NCBI GenBank assembly: GCA_023251415.1
Contig: JAHEYX010000195.1
Location: forward strand, 1 to 6,183
Direction of reading: 5' to 3'
Length of the DNA: 6,183 nucleotides
Origin: Chitinophagales bacterium
Lineage (GTDB): Bacteria; Bacteroidota; Bacteroidia; Chitinophagales; CAIODY01
The position numbers were made by a program, and so were the translations under genes. Positions 5,569-6,183 of this stretch are shown in pieces; positions within the stretch are counted from its first letter, which is position 1; every line of letters starts with the position of its first letter. The notes beneath the pieces were generated by a model. The model saw only the letters and a list, made by a program, of their open reading frames with translations, was not told the DNA's origin and did not search any database.

Positions 5569-6066
5569 ATGAAAAAGTACTTTATTATTTTAGTGGCCTT
5601 ATTTTACCAATGTAATTCAACTTCAAACCCCGGCAATGCTATGAACAAACCTAATGACCCCGGTATTGTAACTAAAGATACCGTTATTAAAAGCGAACAA
5701 GAATGGAAACAACAATTGAGCGAAGAACAGTATCAGGTAACGCGTAAACAAGGAACCGAACGTCCTTTTCATAATGCTTATTGGGATAATCATGAAGCCG
5801 GTGTTTACAATTGTGTATGCTGTGGTGATGCTTTGTTTAGCAGTCAACATAAATTTGAAAGCGGTACCGGATGGCCTAGTTTTTATCAACCTGCCGTTGC
5901 AAAACACATTAAAGAAATAAAAGACGTATCATACGGTATGGTGCGTGTTGAAGTGCGTTGCCACCGCTGCAATGCCCATTTAGGTCATGTGTTTGACGAT
6001 GGTCCTAAACCAACCGGCTTACGTTATTGCATCAATTCGGCTGCGTTAAAATTTGTAAAGAATTAA
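5569..6066 (+). CDS. msrB: Peptide-methionine (R)-S-oxide reductase MsrB, probably exported
   Basis: MsrB reduces the R-diastereomer of methionine sulfoxide in proteins back to methionine. The 165-residue product has the complete domain from about residue 44. Zinc-binding pairs are C82/C85 (NCVCCG) and C131/C134 (RCHRC). Substrate-site motifs are SGTGWPSF (98-105) and HLGHVFDDGPKPTG (137-150), and the catalytic cysteine is C154 in RYCINSAAL. The position that is a resolving Cys in many MsrBs (SGCGWPSF type) is Thr100, so another thiol, perhaps C84, or direct reduction would be needed. The first 20 residues form a short hydrophobic leader ending in LFYQC; Cys15 might be lipidated, though YQC is a poor lipobox. 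This suggests action in the periplasm or at the outer membrane. The start is ATG at 5569. The photolyase gene follows directly, indicating one transcript. Confidence 0.95.
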   Translation: MKKYFIILVALFYQCNSTSNPGNAMNKPNDPGIVTKDTVIKSEQEWKQQLSEEQYQVTRKQGTERPFHNAYWDNHEAGVYNCVCCGDALFSSQHKFESGTGWPSFYQPAVAKHIKEIKDVSYGMVRVEVRCHRCNAHLGHVFDDGPKPTGLRYCINSAALKFVKN

Positions 6067-6183
6067 ATGGCCGCTGTTACTCCGGTTTGTATTTGTTGGT
6101 TTCGCCGCGATTTGCGATTGCAGGATAATGCTGCTTTTTATCGTGCCCTTAAAAGTGGCTTGCCCGTTGTGCCTGTTTTTATT
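6067..6183 (+). CDS. phrB: Deoxyribodipyrimidine photolyase / cryptochrome family, N-terminal fragment
   Basis: The ATG follows the msrB TAA with no intervening base, and 39 codons remain before the window edge. The visible sequence contains CWFRRDLRLQDNAAFYRAL (residues 10-28) and PVVPVFI at the end. This is the first strand and helix of the N-terminal alpha/beta domain of photolyases, which carries the light-harvesting cofactor. Members with this start are usually class I CPD photolyases, which use blue light and FAD to split pyrimidine dimers in DNA; a DASH-type cryptochrome or (6-4) photolyase cannot be excluded without the C-terminal FAD domain. The protein should be cytosolic. Zero spacing to msrB implies translational coupling and shared regulation. 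The gene symbol is provisional. Confidence 0.9.
   Translation, partial: MAAVTPVCICWFRRDLRLQDNAAFYRALKSGLPVVPVFI

Noticed and set aside
5387..5572. 61-codon plus-strand frame overlapping the msrB start
   Set aside because: The ATGA overlap is suggestive, but the start is GTG, the sequence is unrecognisable and rich in Asn, Leu and Pro, and a good -7 element lies within it.
5623..5907. 94-codon minus-strand open frame
   Set aside because: It is antisense to msrB, whose motifs are complete and unambiguous.

Overview
The window looks like a low-GC member of the Bacteroidota. The signs are AT-rich intergenic DNA, start codons without Shine-Dalgarno sequences, promoter-like elements of the Bacteroidota type (TTG, about 19 bp, TAnnTTTG), a large secreted beta-helix protein, and a helix-turn-helix protein resembling an uncharacterised family I associate with this phylum. 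No rRNA, tRNA, transposase, CRISPR array or phage gene was found.

Layout. Positions 1-2534 (minus strand) hold most of one very long gene for a secreted right-handed beta-helix protein whose C-terminus lies beyond the left edge. A 388-bp divergent intergenic region follows (2535-2922). It contains three spaced copies of a 15-17 bp motif near the beta-helix gene, and a palindrome plus promoter near the next gene. Positions 2923-3921 (plus) encode a probable DNA-binding protein of unknown function. Positions 3922-5568 are about 1.65 kb with no credible gene. They are filled with degenerate repeats: an 81-bp direct pair, a ~105-bp direct pair, a pair of 22-bp palindromic motifs, a head-to-tail 124-bp pair with an older third copy, an inverted 25/26-bp pair, and many short hairpins. 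The right end is a tight stress-repair operon: msrB (5569-6066), a probably exported methionine-R-sulfoxide reductase, followed with no intervening base by the start of a photolyase/cryptochrome gene (6067 to the edge).

How the parts fit. The msrB-photolyase pair makes sense as a response to light and oxidative damage, one enzyme repairing oxidised methionine and the other UV-damaged DNA. The beta-helix and helix-turn-helix genes are divergent, but nothing else shows they are linked. The repeat block is the least explained part. Several of its hairpins differ in stem sequence yet keep base pairing, have three-base loops, and are followed by ACAT. That suggests a family of structured or mobile non-coding elements, not random intergenic DNA. 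No complete new system can be demonstrated from this window alone.
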